From NCBI GenBank assembly GCA_018343915.1, contig JABRWF010000007.1, forward strand, positions 1,302,001 to 1,366,000: a stretch of DNA of 64,000 nucleotides. Reading direction: 5' to 3'. The translations under genes and the position numbers were made by a program. This DNA comes from Agroathelia rolfsii. Lineage: Eukaryota; Basidiomycota; Agaricomycetes; Amylocorticiales; Amylocorticiaceae. Position 1 is the stretch's first letter; each line of letters opens with the position of its first letter. The notes beneath the pieces were generated by a model that made no database searches, was not told where the DNA came from, and saw nothing but the letters and a program-made list of their open reading frames with translations. This document shows positions 1-12,193 of this stretch, piece by piece.

Positions 1-2081
1 TAGTACTAGTAAGTCTTTTTTCGCATGCCCCAGATGACAGTTTTCGGAGGTATGGTGAGAGGTCACGTTAGCGGGAAGACATGCAATGTTTACTCTAGGG
101 AGTCGCTATATGCGCGGTTTTTTCAGGGTTTGAATGCATTATTCCAAAATTGGAAAGATGTACCACCAGAGGTAAGTACTGGGAAGTATTCGGGCAACTT
201 CAGTCTAAAGGTATTTATTGCAATAGCAGCCGGTTGGACTCACAGCATCATGATGACCTAACTCTAGTTGAGTCAAGCACTAGTATAGCTAGACCATCGA
301 CAATTTCAACAGGTTTTTAACATACAAGGGATATCGATAATCCCACCGTTTGAGTCTCTATAAATGCCTTCGTGCTGATTATACATCTATCCAGAGTATT
401 TAGTCGCGATAGCCCATTACGGATCATGCATCACGATCACGACGAACGAGAAATAGAAACGCACAAACCTTCGGAAGAATTAATAAATCATTATCGGTTG
501 CAACACCTGCTCTGCTAGAACCGTTGAACTACTTTAAGTGTAGGTCCATCCTGTCAATATTATAACTTGAATGTGTTGGGGAGCGGAAGGGCTTACCTGG
601 AATCCAATGGGTCGCAATTAACTTCAACTAGCGAAAGATGCGGCTTGATTCTGGATCTGACAAGTCTCAAAGCCTGGTGGGGCACGAAAAGCGCTGTCTT
701 GTGTACATGATACGTTTTACAAAGATCGTTTGATCGAACGATTGACTAGGATTCGGCACCTCTGAAGCACAGTGCATGTCTTTCTCAGGAGTCACAGGTC
801 CGGCTAAGGGATTTTCCCATTCAGGTTCGAGGCCTTCTCTTTTCATTACGCGGAATAGTAAAAATGTCAATGTAGTCCTAGTTACAAGCCCTGCCGCGTA
901 TGCGTATCATAGTCTTTGAAAGCCCATAGATGTGGCAGGATTTCTAATCAGCAGTAAAAAAAAAAATGCCAGCTTTGTCAAAGTAAGAATGAATTATGAG
1001 TATGAAGGAATGTATTTTCATACCGGTTACCCCTAAATATAGACATTGTGCCCCGGGAGAGAAATGTTCTTTGATGTAAGACCTGTTTCTCTCTGGTAAA
1101 AAGGCCTTCCGTGAGGAACGGTATTGTCTCTGGTACAAGGGACCTGGGAAATGCGATGTTGAGAACTTATGAAATCTTCTATGCCTAAGAATTTTATTTA
1201 TTTATTTATATTTTTTGTGTTTGAGTGAGTCAGCATAGATGAGTCTCACAGGATGATCTTACTCGATGTAACCAATATCCCCCAGTATAACTTCGTTATC
1301 GCTGTCAGAATGCCAGTGGGGAGGTGAATGGCGTAGTAGAAGGCCGTAGTTCAGGTCGTGCATTTGATATACACGTCAGAGTTTGAGTGGAACATTAGTG
1401 CAAGTACGAAATCAATACATGATAAGGGCGAGAGAGTAAAAAAAAATATCAAGCATGAGAATCGCAGGATTTGGAAACCAAGCATAGCCGCTGATTTGGA
1501 TACAAACAGTTGAGTTAAATTTGAAGGGGGGGGGGTCTCCTTACGTAGTATTACTTAGGCGTGCTTTCTAGACCTCAAAGGAATTCATTGGGGGGATAAT
1601 CTGATATCGGGTTACGCAATCTTACATAAGGGCTCGATGCTCAGTATTCCGACCTTATTTTCGATTGTGCCGAGCATTTTCGAAAAAACTGGTTAGCCTC
1701 CGAATCGAGGGACTTGCTATGCCAGGAAAAACATTTAGTCATATGCCCACCGTAACAGGTATCCAGAGTAAAGCCGACCGACTGAGAAAGAGCGTTGATA
1801 GCAATATGAAGGGAGAAGTACAGCAGGTTGAGGCGCAGTTAATGACTGCTTGAGCGAGAGCGAGGACAAAGAGATAAGTGGAGAGACTCGATTCGAAGGC
1901 CATACGAGGTAGTTTGAATATAAAAAAAGAGATGCCAATTCTCTTGACACAATAGTTATACAGTACCTAATATACGAAAACAAAGAAAAGAGCTGTCGAT
2001 TGGGCTGAGAAAAGGTGATTGCCTTCATTATATGCAATACCCTCACCTCTCCACAGATATATCAATATACACTAGCAATAA
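1..2081. other. Gene-poor left end
   Basis: I find no supportable gene here. The open frames are short, resemble no family I know, and are not linked by plausible splice sites. The stretch holds simple-sequence patches: an A run near 956, an ATTT-type patch near 1195-1215, an A run near 1438 and a G run near 1527. One copy of the palindrome TACTAGTA lies at 4-11. It may be old degraded sequence or a real intergenic spacer. Confidence 0.6.
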
Positions 2082-3362
2082 TCATGACGAAGATACAACA
2101 GACGGAACCGGCTTTGAAGCTGCGTTCGGTCGGCTCCTTCCCCACTTGATAGAAACCCGTGTTCCTTCCAGGTCGAGGCCGTTTGCCCACGCTTGAGCCG
2201 CCTTTTCTGCTGTTGCCCTATCTTTGAAATTCACGAAAGCACATCTGTGGAGGGAATCAGAATCAGTCCCGATCCTTGCAAGGCATGCAAATTCGGATCA
2301 AACCTAGACTTCTCCACGTGTACAACAGAGCGCAGCTGAGTCGGGTCGACAGATGGCAACGATTGAATAACCCTTGTTCGGATACTGGTTTCTGTCGCAG
2401 CTGCAGGAAGAGATGAAAGGAATAAGGAAGTCTGCGACAGATTAGTGAGTATGGTGAATTCAAGCATTTGTAGCTTTGGACGTACGATAGAGGTGTCCTC
2501 CGGAGGCGCCAGCCCTTGAGTTTCTGCGTTACTTCGCATAATCTTGTTCGCGACAGGGTCATTGCGCCCGTAATAACGGTCTTGCATATTTTGTTTTGCT
2601 AGCTCATTATCTGCGGGCTTTTCATGCCTATGGTCACAATCGAGTTAGGAAGGGCCAAGAAGACTGAAAAAAGAAACCGATGCGCGCACCTATATGGACA
2701 CTCATCGCCACGAGAACATTCGCCCTTCATAAAGAATGAGCACACTTGTGGTCGATTGCGCTTGTAGTAGGGATTCGTGCGAGCCAGTTGCTTTAGCATT
2801 TCTTTGCCTGCAGACGAGGCCCTCCCAGAGTCCAAACCCGATTCGTTACCTTGGAGCTTTTTGTGAGAAAGAGAAGAGCACTGGTTTAGCCCACCGTCGT
2901 GATGACATAATTCAGCGGACAACGTACCTTACCCTCCATATTTTGGGCATAATATTCTCGGTTGATGTCGCTCGTGGGAGCTTGATTCTGCAAGGCCAGT
3001 GCGGTGTCTCTGACCTGGGTGGGCAGGCCATATTCGAGGTCCAGGAGACATGTCTGACAGACATTTTTTATCTTGGCGCAAGTTTGGCAAACAACCGTTG
3101 TCTTGTATCGAGCGTTAGTACCAGGGTTCCATCGGAAGACGGTGAAAGGTCGTGCGCATGTGCCACAGGAGCGTCCATACTCTTGCTTAGTCTGGGATGT
3201 GAACTCATGTAAGCAGGGAGGGGAATGAGAAGTATTAGTACTAGATGGGGGGGGGGGCGGACAGACCATGCGGACAAAAGGATTAGGACCAAGGCATGTT
3301 TCACATAAGATAGGAAATTCGGATTGTTCCCAGCCAGCCTTGTTGATATCTGCCTTGGGCAT
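2082..3362 (-). CDS. SLT11: Pre-mRNA-splicing factor Slt11/RBM22 (Cwf5) homologue
   Basis: Spliceosome component of the Prp19-associated group that contacts U6 snRNA and the pre-mRNA in the catalytic core. The N-terminal exon carries the family's cysteine-rich module ([17 protein letters not shown], then [13 protein letters not shown] and [20 protein letters not shown]). The next exon encodes a CCCH zinc finger ([19 protein letters not shown]), then [14 protein letters not shown] and a C-terminal RRM ending in [10 protein letters not shown]. The last exon runs through [19 protein letters not shown] to a TGA at 2082-2084. At least four short introns are needed. The protein ends soon after the RRM and lacks the long proline-rich tail of animal RBM22, as expected for fungi. 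The start is the ATG at 3360-3362, directly before the conserved cysteine module. Family assignment is firm; inner exon borders are approximate. Confidence 0.93.
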
Positions 3363-3579
3363 AGTGTGGAAGCGACAAGATGATTGTTAGAGAGAGGTTG
3401 CGGCAGTGCCAGTGCCAACGAGCGGTCAATGATGCAGTTGAGTGAGAGGCGTTTGCTTCCAGACTTGAACCAATTGAATAAACGATTTACGCTACGGTAT
3501 TTACTCATTACGGCTACCACTGGCATAGCACATACTAGTAGTAGCAACTCTCAAGCCTACCACCAAACTTAATACACAA

Positions 3580-4502
3580 TCAAAAACTATCTGTTTTGAC
3601 GGTGCCTTTACCCTCAAAAAACTCCTGCCAATTCCCCTTTGTCCAAGAGGCTGTGCTTCTTGTGAGCCAAAAACTAAGGAACAGATACAGTTTTCTGACT
3701 CACGGTACGCCTTGAGATGTGTAATTCTCCAAGGATTCGCCAGTGGGTCCGTAATGGATACCCGTGTCAGCCCCAAATCATAGCGTACCTACCCATGGCA
3801 TGTACCTTAATAACGCGTACTGGTAACACACAAAACTACTCACTCCGTTCTGGTTAATCGTGCCGTTCTTATGCACCAACGCGATTACGACATTTGTTTT
3901 TGCCTTCGCTGTTTCAGGAGGGCTCCCAGACCTTGTTAAATCAACTAAGACACTCCTATCAGTAGAACATATGATTAAATGCAATAAAGCGCAAATGATG
4001 TGCAGGATGTACTGACGACATTGCATGTTGCGTCTTTTTCATGTCCCGGAGCATTTCTTTCCATGCCTTTGCCTGATCTTTTCCGGCGATGTCTTTTGAC
4101 AAAAATCCGTTTAAGAACAGTCCATATGAACATACGCTGCAACTCAATGCTATACTCACGGACCGGCTCTCCCCCCGAAACTTCGGCTTGCATGTATAGA
4201 TACGTTAACATCATCTCGTGCCGTACTAGTATGAGACTGGCGTTTTACTTACTATAATCAATGACAATCCGGTCTGCAAAAACGTTGACTGCTAATCCAT
4301 CCCAATCGTTTTCATCAACGCACCAAGTCTGGCATATCGATCTTAAGGTTTATGGTAAGATGTGTTACTTGTGTTTACGAACCAACTGTGTGCTAAACAT
4401 CATCATCAGTACACAATGATTCTAGGAATATGCTTAGACATACACGGTGTCCTGTATGTCCGCTTTGTCAAGCAAATAATCTGTGATGCTATAAGCACCC
4501 AT
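3580..4502 (-). CDS. SnoaL-like/NTF2-fold protein, multi-exon
   Basis: Small fungal protein of the SnoaL-like (NTF2-fold) superfamily, whose members are cyclases, dehydratases or non-catalytic binding proteins. No single long frame exists; the gene appears only when short introns are removed. In order I read ITDYLLDKADIQDTV, then DENDWDGLAVNVFADRIVID, EVSGGEPV, AGKDQAKAWKEMLRDMKKT, NVVIALVHKNGTINQNG, RYDLGLTRVSITDPLANPWR, and a C-terminus ending GNWQEFFEGKGTVKTDSF. A helix with D-x-x-x-T, then DWDGL, then I-DY-T-E-GGEP, then NPWRITH is the typical layout of fungal SnoaL_4 proteins. All phases fit with introns of about 45-115 bp, and the ATG is at 4500-4502. Substrate unknown. The NmrA-like and SDR genes nearby could belong to the same small-molecule chemistry, but that is inference. 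Confidence 0.72.
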
Positions 4503-4653
4503 GACAAGATATCGCTGCTTTTTATCGGAATCCGTACAACGGAATGTATATAATCTGACGAATATGCTTTGTAATCCATTCATCAGATGATTCAATGCTA
4601 ATAGTAAACACGGATCTTAGAACTTGGACTCCCAACCGATTCCTTCCCCAGTT

Positions 4654-4660
4654 TATAAAA
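4654..4660 (+). promoter_or_regulatory. TATA-like box of first NmrA-like gene
   Basis: TATAAAA lies 50 bp before the ATG of the oxidoreductase at 4710. The second copy has a TATATAT-type element about 70 bp before its own ATG, so both genes appear to have TATA-type promoters. Confidence 0.5.
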
Positions 4661-4709
4661 CCATTACCGTGTTCTTCTGCTCAGTATTGACTCATCTCGT
4701 TCTATTATC

Positions 4710-5734
4710 ATGACAATCCTAGTCACCGGAGGGACAGGAAAAACATCATCTTGTCTTGCTCCTCTTCTACAAAAGAGCTCTGAAACACAATCATCTCATC
4801 TACCACTTATCACCTCTCGCTCGGCTGGGAATGTGCCCAGTCCATATCATGGTGTGACCTTCAACTGGTCTGATAAAAAGACATGGGACACTCCCTTCAC
4901 GGAGGCGGCTAAATTGAGCAATCCAATAACGGCCATATACCTCGTTGCACCACCCGTCATCGACCCTTTTCCCACACTCAAAGATTTCATCGAGTTAGCA
5001 AGCAATACGTATCAAGTGAAACGATTTGTTTTCCTAAGTGGTTCTCCGATCGAGCCTGGAGGGCTCGTCCTAGGAAAAGTACACGAGTATCTGATCAATT
5101 CGGGACTCGATTATTGCGTTTTGAGACCAACGTGGTTTATGCGTCTGTATCGTCATCATTTCACGCACCAAATCCAATTTCTGAGCCTTTCTCTTTGATA
5201 CACAGAAAACCTCGCGTCCAGCCCACGTCGTGAACAAATCAAGAACGAATCTACTCTTTACTCTGGAACAAAAACCGGGCGTCTGCCTTGGATCTCTACA
5301 AACGATATCGCAGCGGCTGCATTCCGAGCTTTGACTGATAGCGAAAGTCACAATACGGATCACATACTAATTGGGGCACAATTGTTGAGTTATGATGATG
5401 TATGCTTTGCTATACTCTTTGAAACCATATGTCCTTATCAGACCTTTGATCATAGATTGCTGCACGTTTGACGGAGCTGCTTGGCCGCCCCATCACCCAC
5501 AAGAAACTGACCCCTGATGAGTTCCAAACTTACTGGACTAGAATTAATCTGCCACCTGAATATGCACAAATCATGGTTGCGTGGGACCTGGCCATCGAAG
5601 GAGGCTCCGAGGAGGAATGGACCAAGAAGAATATACTGGCTATTGATGAATGGAAAGGTCAGAAAGATATCCATGTCCTGCAGGGAAAGCACAGATTCGA
5701 AGATTTCCTGAAGGAAAACTTGGGCCAATGGTAG
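4710..5734 (+). CDS. NmrA-like NAD(P)-binding oxidoreductase, copy 1
   Basis: Atypical short-chain/NmrA family protein resembling fungal agroclavine/festuclavine dehydrogenase-type enzymes (the ergot alkaloid biosynthesis protein family). The start MTILVTGGTGKTSS holds a glycine-rich Rossmann dinucleotide motif (GGTGKTS). VKRFVFLSGSPIEPGG and LDYCVLRPTWFM match the family's core strand-and-turn signatures. Three exons fit: 4710-5142, 5206-5399 and 5456-5734, with the same intron positions as copy 2 at 5996. The C-terminal exon carries LTELLGRPITHKKLTPDEF. The protein is about 300 residues, usual for the family. Substrate unknown. A basidiomycete homologue need not make ergot alkaloids. Confidence 0.88.
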
Positions 5735-5995
5735 TTATCAATATAAAAGCTGTATAAACAATGCCAATGTGTAAAGACTCATGACGTGAGAAGCGCCTTG
5801 AATGAATGTTGACCGGTTTCAACCCACACCTGCGCCTTCCCGTTGTTAAACGGGCAATTTAACAGCACATACGACGCATCACGGCCTGATCCACATCTGC
5901 CGACAAACCCACATGATCCGAGTAGTATATATGCGCCCTCAAGCTGTAATCCTGCAAACAACATAACCAACCTCACAGCACCATATTCCTCAGCA

Positions 5996-7044
5996 ATGAC
6001 GATTCTTCTGACTGGTGGAACTGGAAAGACTTCCAGCCGCATCGCTCAACTCCTCCTGAATAGTTCTAAAGCTCACCCCTCTCACAAACCTCTCATTGCA
6101 TCTCGCTCAGCCAGCAAGGTCCCTGAGCCTTTCCGAGGCGTTACCTTTGACTGGCTGGACGACAAGACATGGGAGGAGCCATTCACGCTCGCAGCGGCAG
6201 ATAATAACCCTATACAAGCCGCCTACCTCGTGTCGCATTCCAGTCCGGCCCATTCCCTCGCTATCATGAAATCCTTCGTAGACTTTGCCAGCGGAAAGCA
6301 TCAAGTGAAGAGATTTGTTCTGATGACAGCTACTGGCATAGGCTCAGGGGGCTATGTACCTGCACATCTGCAAGATTATGTTGCGAACTTGGGTTTGGAG
6401 TTCTGTACGCTGAGGCCAACTTGGTTCATGGGTAAGTATTACATGCATTATCGCATACCAATGAACATCGTCCTAATATCATGAATTATACAGAGAATTT
6501 TTTGGATGACATACGCCGCCCTGAAATTGCTCGGAACTCTGTCATCTACTCCGCCACAAATCATGGACGCATACCCTGGATCTCGGCAGATGACATTGCC
6601 GAAGTAGCGTTCAGAGGACTGACGGATGAGAAAAGTCACAACGCCGAACACGTACTTATTGGTAGAGAAGTGTTGAGCTACGACGAAGTATGTGATAAGC
6701 CCCAAACTTACTGCAATTCAAGCGCTGAGTGCTGCACGTTTTCTCATTAGGTCGCCGCACGTATGACGGAGATTCTAGGCCGTAAAATCACTCATAAGAA
6801 GCTGACCAGTGATGAGCTATACAAGCGCTACAAAGAGGTTTACGGGTTGGATGATGAATTTGCACAGTTAATGACGATGATAGAGACACCTATTGATCAG
6901 GGTGGCGAGGAGAGGTGGTCAAAAGAAAAGGGTGTTTCGATTGACGAGTGGGATAGTCAGAGAGATGTCCAGGTCGTGCTTGGTAAGATAACGATTAGCG
7001 AATTCTTGGAAAAAAACAAGGAGCAATGGTGTAATGGGGAATAG
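5996..7044 (+). CDS. NmrA-like NAD(P)-binding oxidoreductase, copy 2
   Basis: Tandem paralogue of the gene at 4710, with the same three-exon structure: 5996-6431, 6494-6687 and 6751-7044. It begins MTILLTGGTGKTSSRIAQLL with the GGTGKTS dinucleotide-binding loop, continues through VKRFVLMTATG and LEFCTLRPTWFM, and has a third exon reading MTEILGRKITHKKLTSDELY. The open frame extends upstream to 5843, but the ATG at 5996 aligns exactly with copy 1, so I use it. The two copies are clearly related but divergent along their length, so the duplication is not very recent. Predicted role is NAD(P)H-dependent reduction of an unknown small molecule. Confidence 0.88.
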
Positions 7045-7204
7045 GCTTGTCATTCAAGATCAGATAATTGTAGCTTGCATATCATTTGAAGCATTCAATC
7101 ATCAAACAAATACGAATTATGTAGTCCGTTGGAATAATAAGTCCATCAAAAGGTCCGTCAGTAAGATAAAATCGAGGAGTTCTGGGTTTGAAATCTCGTG
7201 GTCG

Positions 7205-8523
7205 TCAGGAAGATCCGCCTAGTAAACTCCCAAGACCAGAAAGGCCGGAACTTCCCAAAATACCCTCCAGGTCGGAGGATGTCAAAGGGCAGGCAAAACT
7301 GATACTGTTACTAATGACGGGGGTAATGGTAATGCCCAAAACACGTATGCCGAGCTACAAAAAATGTGGTAAGTATGATTTCAAGCGTCGAACAAGATAT
7401 ACTAACAGCGAGGTTGTACTTGACGGTAATGTCTTGCTTTGAACTACCAATGATGCCGCATTTTTGGGCAAGATCGAGTAAAATCTCGCCATCACTAGTA
7501 AGCGAATCGCTAATGGCGATGGCGAATGGGAATGTGAAATTGGTGGTGGCATGGGATGAGATAACAATGTTATCCAGCGTTCCGTTGCCAACAAGAGTAT
7601 TGTTTATGGGGTAAAAAATCTAGAGATAGCAATAATAGTTAGATACCAATGGAGTTGTGTTTATTCCTCCGAAGTGACTCTAACCTGGGCATTAATATTC
7701 TTGAAGTTGGCTGATAAGTAATTAGGATTCGCAACACTATAAACCACTTGATATTTAGTGGTGGTTTTATTGAATTATCTTATATTATCACGTACGAAAT
7801 ATTGACGCCTAGGTTGATCGATACAGCGTCATTGGTTTTAGTAACCTATCATAAATCAATCAATACCTGTAGATGAACAAAATAAAGATAAAAAGGTTAC
7901 CTCGGCGCCACTGGGTGGAGCGCCGACACCAGAAATAAGGATGTTGGGAGGACGCAGGAACTGCGATAGATCTGGGTAAGTAAGCACTAATCATGGGCAG
8001 ATTATGTACATACAAGAACCAGGGTCAAAAGTATGCTGACAACGAGAAAGACAGCGGTCATGAGCGAGCAGCAGCAGAATCTTCCAATACAACGCCCTCT
8101 ACCGCCCTGTACAGCTTGTAAATCTGACGGATTTCAAACGGGACAGCGTGAAACCTACTTTGACCCAAAGGTTCCCCCGATCCCCTTGGCGCCATAACTG
8201 TATCTCTTTGGCGGTACTATAGTATGCTTGTGTGTCAGGATCAAATCGAGGATGTCTAGATAGCCAACGAACGCAGTGCGACTTCTTGGTAGAGCAGATT
8301 CGTCATACAAAGTACCGCTGGACTCCTTTGGGGGCGGGAAAGGAGCGGCTGGTTCATCCCTATAAGCCCCATTGTCTTGGTAAGGATCGAAGTGGTTATT
8401 TCCATACGAAGCCGGCTCGGGCTGTCCTGGATTGGTGTAGTAAGGATCGAAGCCAGGACCATCATCATAGTTGTTGTGCTGGTAGCCTGAGTGTCCAGCA
8501 TAAGGATCTCGATATGTGGCCAT
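7205..8523 (-). CDS. Fungal LEA-2 domain membrane protein (NDR1/HIN1-like fold)
   Basis: Single-pass membrane protein with a hydrophilic tyrosine- and proline-rich N-terminus (MATYRDPYAGHSGYQ, many DPY repeats), a cysteine patch and one transmembrane helix (RFCCCSLMTAVFLVVSILLT), then an external LEA-2 type beta-sandwich. After splicing the outer part reads FLRPPNILISGVGAPPSGAE, TKTNDAVSINLGVNIS, VANPNYLSANFKNINAQ, FYPINNTLVGNGTLDN and TTNFTFPFAIAISDS. It ends with LLDLAQKCGIIGS, ISNSISFACPLTSSDLEGIL and a glycine/serine tail, stopping at 7205. This order matches the uncharacterised LEA-2 proteins found widely in Agaricomycetes. About six introns are needed, all with standard ends. Function is not established; related plant proteins act in stress and defence at the plasma membrane. 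Confidence 0.85.
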
Positions 8524-8770
8524 AATAAGTCGTCAGTTTTTTTTTCGTTTCTTCTGAGTTATGTGCTATAGCCGTATCAGCCTGGATCAACGGCAGAGAT
8601 GGTAAATGTAGGTAGGAAAGAGCAGCTGTAGCAGCAAGTTCGAGCACAAGTGGAGACCTGTGCGTAGTAGGCGAGGCGATGACGCTTACTACTGTAATCA
8701 ATTGCTGCGGTCGGCGACTAATGCATCTTTCGGACTCCGATTGTTACTACACTCTCCTCACGCTGCCACC

Positions 8771-10330
8771 ATGTCTGTATCGTTTAGCTGTGAAAATAAT
8801 ATTTTTGACCTCTGGGAATTTGTCTGTTGTGCCCTTTGTCATCAGCCATTTCAAGCAGGACCTAGCGCAGCTCCTTCTGTTCCTTTCTGGCTGACTGAAT
8901 GTGGTCACATCATATGCAACAATGACCTCAGTACGATCGCAGTTCACTGCAATGCGCATACACGGACTGTCTTTTGATTGCGTTGCTGTAGGCCCGGATC
9001 AGAGCTGCATAGTGTGCGGGACTCAGAAAATTCAACTGACGGCTCTTCAACGCGATGTAGGCCGTCAACGCGCAACATCTTTTTTTTTTTTACACGCGAC
9101 CTTTGATGCTGCCTTCTAGCTCGGTAACCCGATGGCTATCTGGTTTCGCTCAATTCCCGATGCACTGGAATCTACTGTTGCGGCTCTCAAAGTAAACACT
9201 ATTCAATGACTCTTTTCCCCTCCCTCAAGTGATCTGTTATTAGTTTCAACAAGATCTTATGGCCTCTAATATTCGATATTATCGCTCTCAACTTACAAAA
9301 TACCAAGCCACCATCCGAGCTCAAAGAAAAGAAATTGAGATATTCCAAAAGTATCTCAAACCCTCAATACGGTGACAGGAGAACTGAATACTGTCTTCAG
9401 TGAAATCCAAGCACTGCGAGCTAATACTGATCAAAATCATCAATTCTCAAGATACGTTTCGCGTGACGAACCCTCTCCTGTTCCAAATGCAAACGGGAAA
9501 CGAACCTTGAGGGATGTAGCCAGGTATTTGGAAACCTTCCGGTAATGGCCATAAGATCACATGAATTCTATGGCGTTTCAGTCCACTTAGGGTTACAACC
9601 CCATCCAAACCCGATCGATTGACCATTCCTGTGACACAGAAAGCTCCTCGTCTGTCAACACCCCAGAAACGAGCGTCTGAAAGCTATCATCACTCCATCT
9701 CGGGAAACAGTGATAGCCCGACTACGCCTATGCAAATACGGTATTTTTCATTCTTTTAGTTGATCTTACAAAATTCACTATCATTCTAGTCAGTACGCAT
9801 ACAGCCCTCTTCCTAGCCCCCGACCTGTCGGGCAGTTACTCAGTCATGTGCAAATGCATCCGATACGACGGGCTCAAGAATGTGGTCTTAATCAAGATAA
9901 TGACATGCCCCCACCACCACTTCCTATTGTCAATCGCCCGAATATACCCCGCTCAATTCCAACACCTTCAGTAGGATCACAGGGCCACAGACAATCACCC
10001 CGCGGCTCGAACTTCGGAGTGAGCTCTTCTCGCCAATTACAACCGCTTGAACGACCGCTACGACAGGCAGCTCCACAGAACGCCCCAATTCTTGCCCGTC
10101 CGCTTATGCAAACACGTTCAATTCCTGTTTCCGTGCCCTCTATACCGTCAATGACACCGTCTTCTGCCTCCACGCGACGTTTTAACCCCCCTTCACGACC
10201 TATCTCGGAGATGCGGCTAGTCAACCCTCAAACAAGCCCTCGACTTAGATCCAAACCAAGTTTGCAAGCTTTACCATTAGCTTCGCCTGGAAGAGCACGG
10301 ATACCATTCCGGCCTGAGGCGCGTCATTGA
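8771..10330 (+). CDS. Zip3/HEI10/RNF212-like meiotic RING protein, apparent frameshift
   Basis: Likely SUMO or ubiquitin E3 of the synapsis-associated crossover regulator family. The N-terminus has a split RING: C-A-L-C, then LTECGHIICNNDLS, and after an intron DQSCIVCGTQKIQLTAL. A family-like segment follows (MAIWFRSIPDALESTVAALK), then a coiled coil (QQDLMASNIRYYRSQLTKYQ and on to about 9350). The tail from about 9575 to the TGA at 10328-10330 is basic, proline- and serine-rich and disordered. Between 9351 and 9373 the coiled-coil frame hits a TGA, while the continuation (SQTLNTVTGELNTVFSEIQA) is in another frame and no usable intron joins them. The gene may be a recent pseudogene, contain a sequencing error, or use unusual splicing. 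Start chosen at MSVSFSCENN just before the RING. Confidence 0.7.
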
Positions 10331-10805
10331 TAGTACAGGTCTCGGGATGTTTACTTGACTCATTGTTATAATGTACCTTATCCACCTTTCGCTGTTTAGA
10401 ATAGTACGTTGATTACTAATTGCCGTGCTCTTTCTATCTATCAAAGCGAACTGTCGCTATTAACATGAATTTTTGAGTCATTGAACATGCTTGTTTACAC
10501 TACCGAAACCAGATATCATCGATAATTATCGAATCCATCCCATAAGGGGATCAGCGGAGTGGCTACGAATCCCGCCTATACCACTTAGCAATCAGTATTC
10601 AATACCCGGATCGTGATCCCCTCATGCATCAGTCAGCAAATATTATTGATCTCGTGTCGTCATCTTCATGTGTCATTCTTGCTTTCAATTTCCGGTAGTG
10701 GAAATGAGAAAATAGTTAAAAACAGGAGCATATAGGCAGCAAAATATATAACTCATACACCTGTATTCTCGACTACTAACATCACATAAACTCGGGTTTT
10801 GAGAC
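10331..10805. other. Intergenic, upstream of SDR gene
   Basis: No coding signal. The region is AT-rich near 10510-10530 (TATCATCGATAATTATCG) and has a TATATAA-like element near 10743, about 60 bp before the SDR start codon, which may be its core promoter. Confidence 0.5.
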
Positions 10806-11889
10806 ATGTCTCCTACCGTATACTTGATTTCCGGTGCCAACCGTGGTATTGGTATGTCCTGGCCATAAGAATCTTCCTGCATTAGATTTAAACATTATCG
10901 TCACTTCCCTTAGGACTCGGATTTGTGAAAGCCCTTCTTAAGTCCAACGATGTGATCGTATTTGCTGGTGCTCGTAATCCCAGCAGTGCGACAGAGCTTC
11001 AAGCGCTCGCAAAGGAGTTTCCAAAGAAACTGCATATAGTCAAGCTGATATCTGCCGACGAAACTGGAAACAAGGCTACTGTTGAAGAAATCAAAGCTAA
11101 AACTGGGAGATTAGACGTTGTTATTGCTAATGCAGGTGAGATCCCTTATGCATGCCGTATACTTTGGTTTCTCCGGGAAATACTGATGGAGTTACAAGCT
11201 ATCAATAACTATTATGGGTCAGCCCTGGAAACGCCAGCTCGGGAGATGAGTGATCACTATGAGGTAAGTTTACAAATGCCTAGCCATAGTCCTGCGCATT
11301 ACAAATGAATTGTCAATGTCTCTAACATTGTTTCCCCACATACGATAGATAAACGTCGTCGGACCCTTGGTCCTGTTCCAGGCGACTTATCCTCTCCTCA
11401 AAGCAAGCACGCCCTCGCCTAAGTTTGTGCTCATATCTTCTAGGGCAGGCAGTATTACTATTGGGCCTACGTATCCCATGGATATCCTGGCTTACGGAGC
11501 GAGCAAAGCAGCGGCAAACTTCCTTGCACGCAAGCTCCACTACGAGAATGACGGGCTGAGTAAGTATTACACTTCCTCACTATCTCTTGTATTCTTACGC
11601 ATATACTGATCAAAACCTCATACACTTAGTCGTCTTTCCCATCTGTCCTGGAGGCGTAGAAACCGATATGGGTAATAATCCACTCACTAATCTTGTTCAA
11701 TAAAAACTAAGTCCTCAAAACATTTCAGCCGCTCTAGTTCGGTCAAAATTAAACTCTGATTTCCAATCGGTTGGTGTGAGGACTGTCGACGAAGCTGTGG
11801 CTGGAATATTACCCCAGGTTGATGCTGCTACAAGACTTGCAGACGGCCCGGTATTCAATACTGTAGAGGGCGATACTATACCATGGTAA
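10806..11889 (+). CDS. Short-chain dehydrogenase/reductase
   Basis: Classical SDR with NAD(P)-dependent oxidoreductase chemistry on an unknown substrate. The first exon ends LISGANRGIG, the glycine-rich cofactor loop (GxxxGIG) interrupted after GIG by an intron. Downstream are LDVVIANAG (the NAG structural motif), VLISSRAGSI (catalytic Ser region) and LAYGASKAAANFLARKL, which holds the catalytic YxxxK. The end reads FPICPGGVETDM and the frame closes at IPW, stop at 11887-11889. At least five introns are needed. The start is the ATG in MSPTVYLISGANRG. The protein is about 250 residues, normal for the family, and resembles fungal ketoreductase-like SDRs close to norsolorinic-acid-reductase types. 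A damaged partial copy follows at 12194. Confidence 0.88.
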
Positions 11890-12193
11890 TCATTGATACA
11901 GACCTGTTGCGAATACAATATAGAAACAACAATGTTGTAATTGGTAAATGCATATCGAATATATGTCAATATTTGTGTTCCATTTGTTCCTAAGGGTCGA
12001 GCTCAAGCGAGAAATGTACCTTTCTCCTTGATATTTCCTTTTATTGTTTTAATTGTTTTCTACTTGGGTATACATACATGTACTAGCTAGTTAGGATACT
12101 ACATGCGTTTGTAAGCAATTACAGCCTATTTTACCCATAGCAGAGCTCGCAAATCCAATAGTGATCAACATATTATTTCTTCTGCGCATCTAG
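11890..12193. other. Spacer between SDR gene and SDR pseudogene
   Basis: AT-rich spacer with no coding signal. The first exons of the SDR, including the cofactor-binding loop, are not present here, so the downstream copy is truncated and not merely mis-spliced. Confidence 0.5.

Noticed and set aside
25..261. Open frame of 78 codons at the left end
   Set aside because: No similarity, no splice partners, composition like the surrounding gene-poor DNA.
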